From positions 1 through 30,429 of the forward strand of contig JAAAIG010000121.1 in NCBI GenBank assembly GCA_015852425.1: DNA of 30,429 nucleotides, in the 5' to 3' direction. The translations under genes were made by a program, and so were the position numbers. Below the pieces are notes generated by a model. That model saw only the letters and a list, made by a program, of their open reading frames with translations. It searched no databases and had not been told where the DNA came from. Each line of letters begins with the position of its first letter. The first letter of the stretch is position 1. This DNA is from Gryganskiella cystojenkinii. Lineage: Eukaryota; Mortierellomycota; Mortierellomycetes; Mortierellales; Mortierellaceae. Shown here piece by piece: positions 30,068 to 30,429 of this stretch.

Positions 30068-30429
30068 CGTCAGTCGTCAAACAACATGGCCTTGCTAGTT
30101 CCTGTAGAATCGACAATCGAGCCCGTCCCTTCTAAGGTACCTCCATAGTCATGCTTTTCCACATCGGTCCGTACAACTTGCGAGCACAAGCCAATATGGT
30201 CGAAGTCTTTCCAGTTCCTGGGGGTCCATACAGAAGCATATGAGGAAGTCTGTTCTCGTCAATGAATCTCTCGACTAAAAAGGACAAAAAAAGAAATAGA
30301 CAGTTTGTTAATACCGTTGACCACAACAAACTTGATCTTCCTAGTGCTAAAGATGAGCTTGCTTTAACCAAAGAAGATAAAAAAAAATTGGGGGGGGGGG
30401 GGGCCGATGGAACGAAAACAAATAAAGAG
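28937..30429 (-). CDS. RFC3: Replication factor C subunit 3 (human RFC5 type), 5' partial
   Basis: RFC3 is an AAA+ subunit of the clamp loader that opens and loads PCNA at primer ends. Clear exons on the minus strand are 30274-30141, 29992-29839, 29751-29592, 29473-29262 and 29160-28937, all in phase. They encode [20 protein letters not shown] then KTS (Walker A), [30 protein letters not shown] (Walker B), [23 protein letters not shown] (SRC arginine-finger motif), [18 protein letters not shown] then [19 protein letters not shown], and the C-terminal collar [20 protein letters not shown]. An upstream piece ending at 30302 (STVLTN before F-VERF) fits by phase, but the conserved YRP and SH-D boxes are missing. 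The start is therefore outside the window or in sequence altered around a 14-G run at 30390-30403. Confidence 0.95.
30024..30065. repeat. Poly-G plus (AG)n microsatellite in an RFC3 intron
   Basis: Nine G are followed by about sixteen AG units. They lie in the intron between the Walker A and ELNASDD exons; on the transcribed strand this is a CT run, as often near acceptors, ending about 30 bp upstream of the acceptor at 29993. Confidence 0.85.
30390..30403. repeat. 14-base G homopolymer
   Basis: A run of 14 G follows a run of A (30379-30387). On the RFC3 strand this is poly-C then poly-T, probably in an intron just upstream of the first recognisable RFC3 exon. Sequencing or assembly error is possible here. 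Confidence 0.8.

Overview
The window looks like nuclear DNA of a filamentous fungus. Genes carry short GT..AG introns (roughly 70-270 bp), coding regions favour C/G in third positions, pyrimidine-rich leaders precede start codons, and the products are eukaryotic: TFIIE beta, SGT1, a replication factor C subunit, a CaMK-type kinase, an arrestin-related trafficking adaptor and eukaryotic-type glutathione synthetase. Gene style and the transposon remnants remind me of Mortierellomycota, but that is an inference and not proven here.

Left part (1-4467): a gene-poor transposon graveyard. On the + strand a DDE-type transposase (350-~950) is broken by a 4-bp duplication. Tail to tail with it lies a decayed minus-strand XPG/FEN1-like nuclease remnant (~965-1725). 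An acidic open frame on the minus strand runs off the left edge (1-310). A purine-rich tandem repeat follows, then two ~275-bp direct repeats (2171-2444 and 3654-3930).

Middle (4468-17212): TFIIE beta (TFA2, minus, five exons); an unrecognised small membrane protein (minus); the co-chaperone SGT1 (plus, seven exons, the last coding exon only 9 nt); 1.8 kb without a gene; an intronless mucin-like membrane protein followed closely by an intronless type II membrane PC-esterase/TBL-like enzyme; a multi-pass membrane protein of a fungal unknown-function family (minus); and a six-exon CYTH-type triphosphate tunnel enzyme.

Right part (17213-30429): a long arrestin-domain adaptor with a PPEY motif; two decayed C-terminal pieces of an ABCG transporter, in tandem; a calcium/calmodulin-type kinase with an unusual ~500-residue N-terminal extension; glutathione synthetase (GSH2, six exons); and, convergent with it, RFC3 (human RFC5 counterpart), whose 5' end runs off or is obscured at the right edge.

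The genes do not form a pathway cluster. Most are housekeeping genes (transcription, replication clamp loading, kinetochore/ligase co-chaperone, glutathione synthesis) mixed with signalling and cell-surface genes. I saw no CRISPR array, tRNA or rRNA. The most unusual items are the decayed transposase/nuclease pair, the kinase with its long extension, and the mucin-like protein with a Tyr/Gln/Asp-rich tail.
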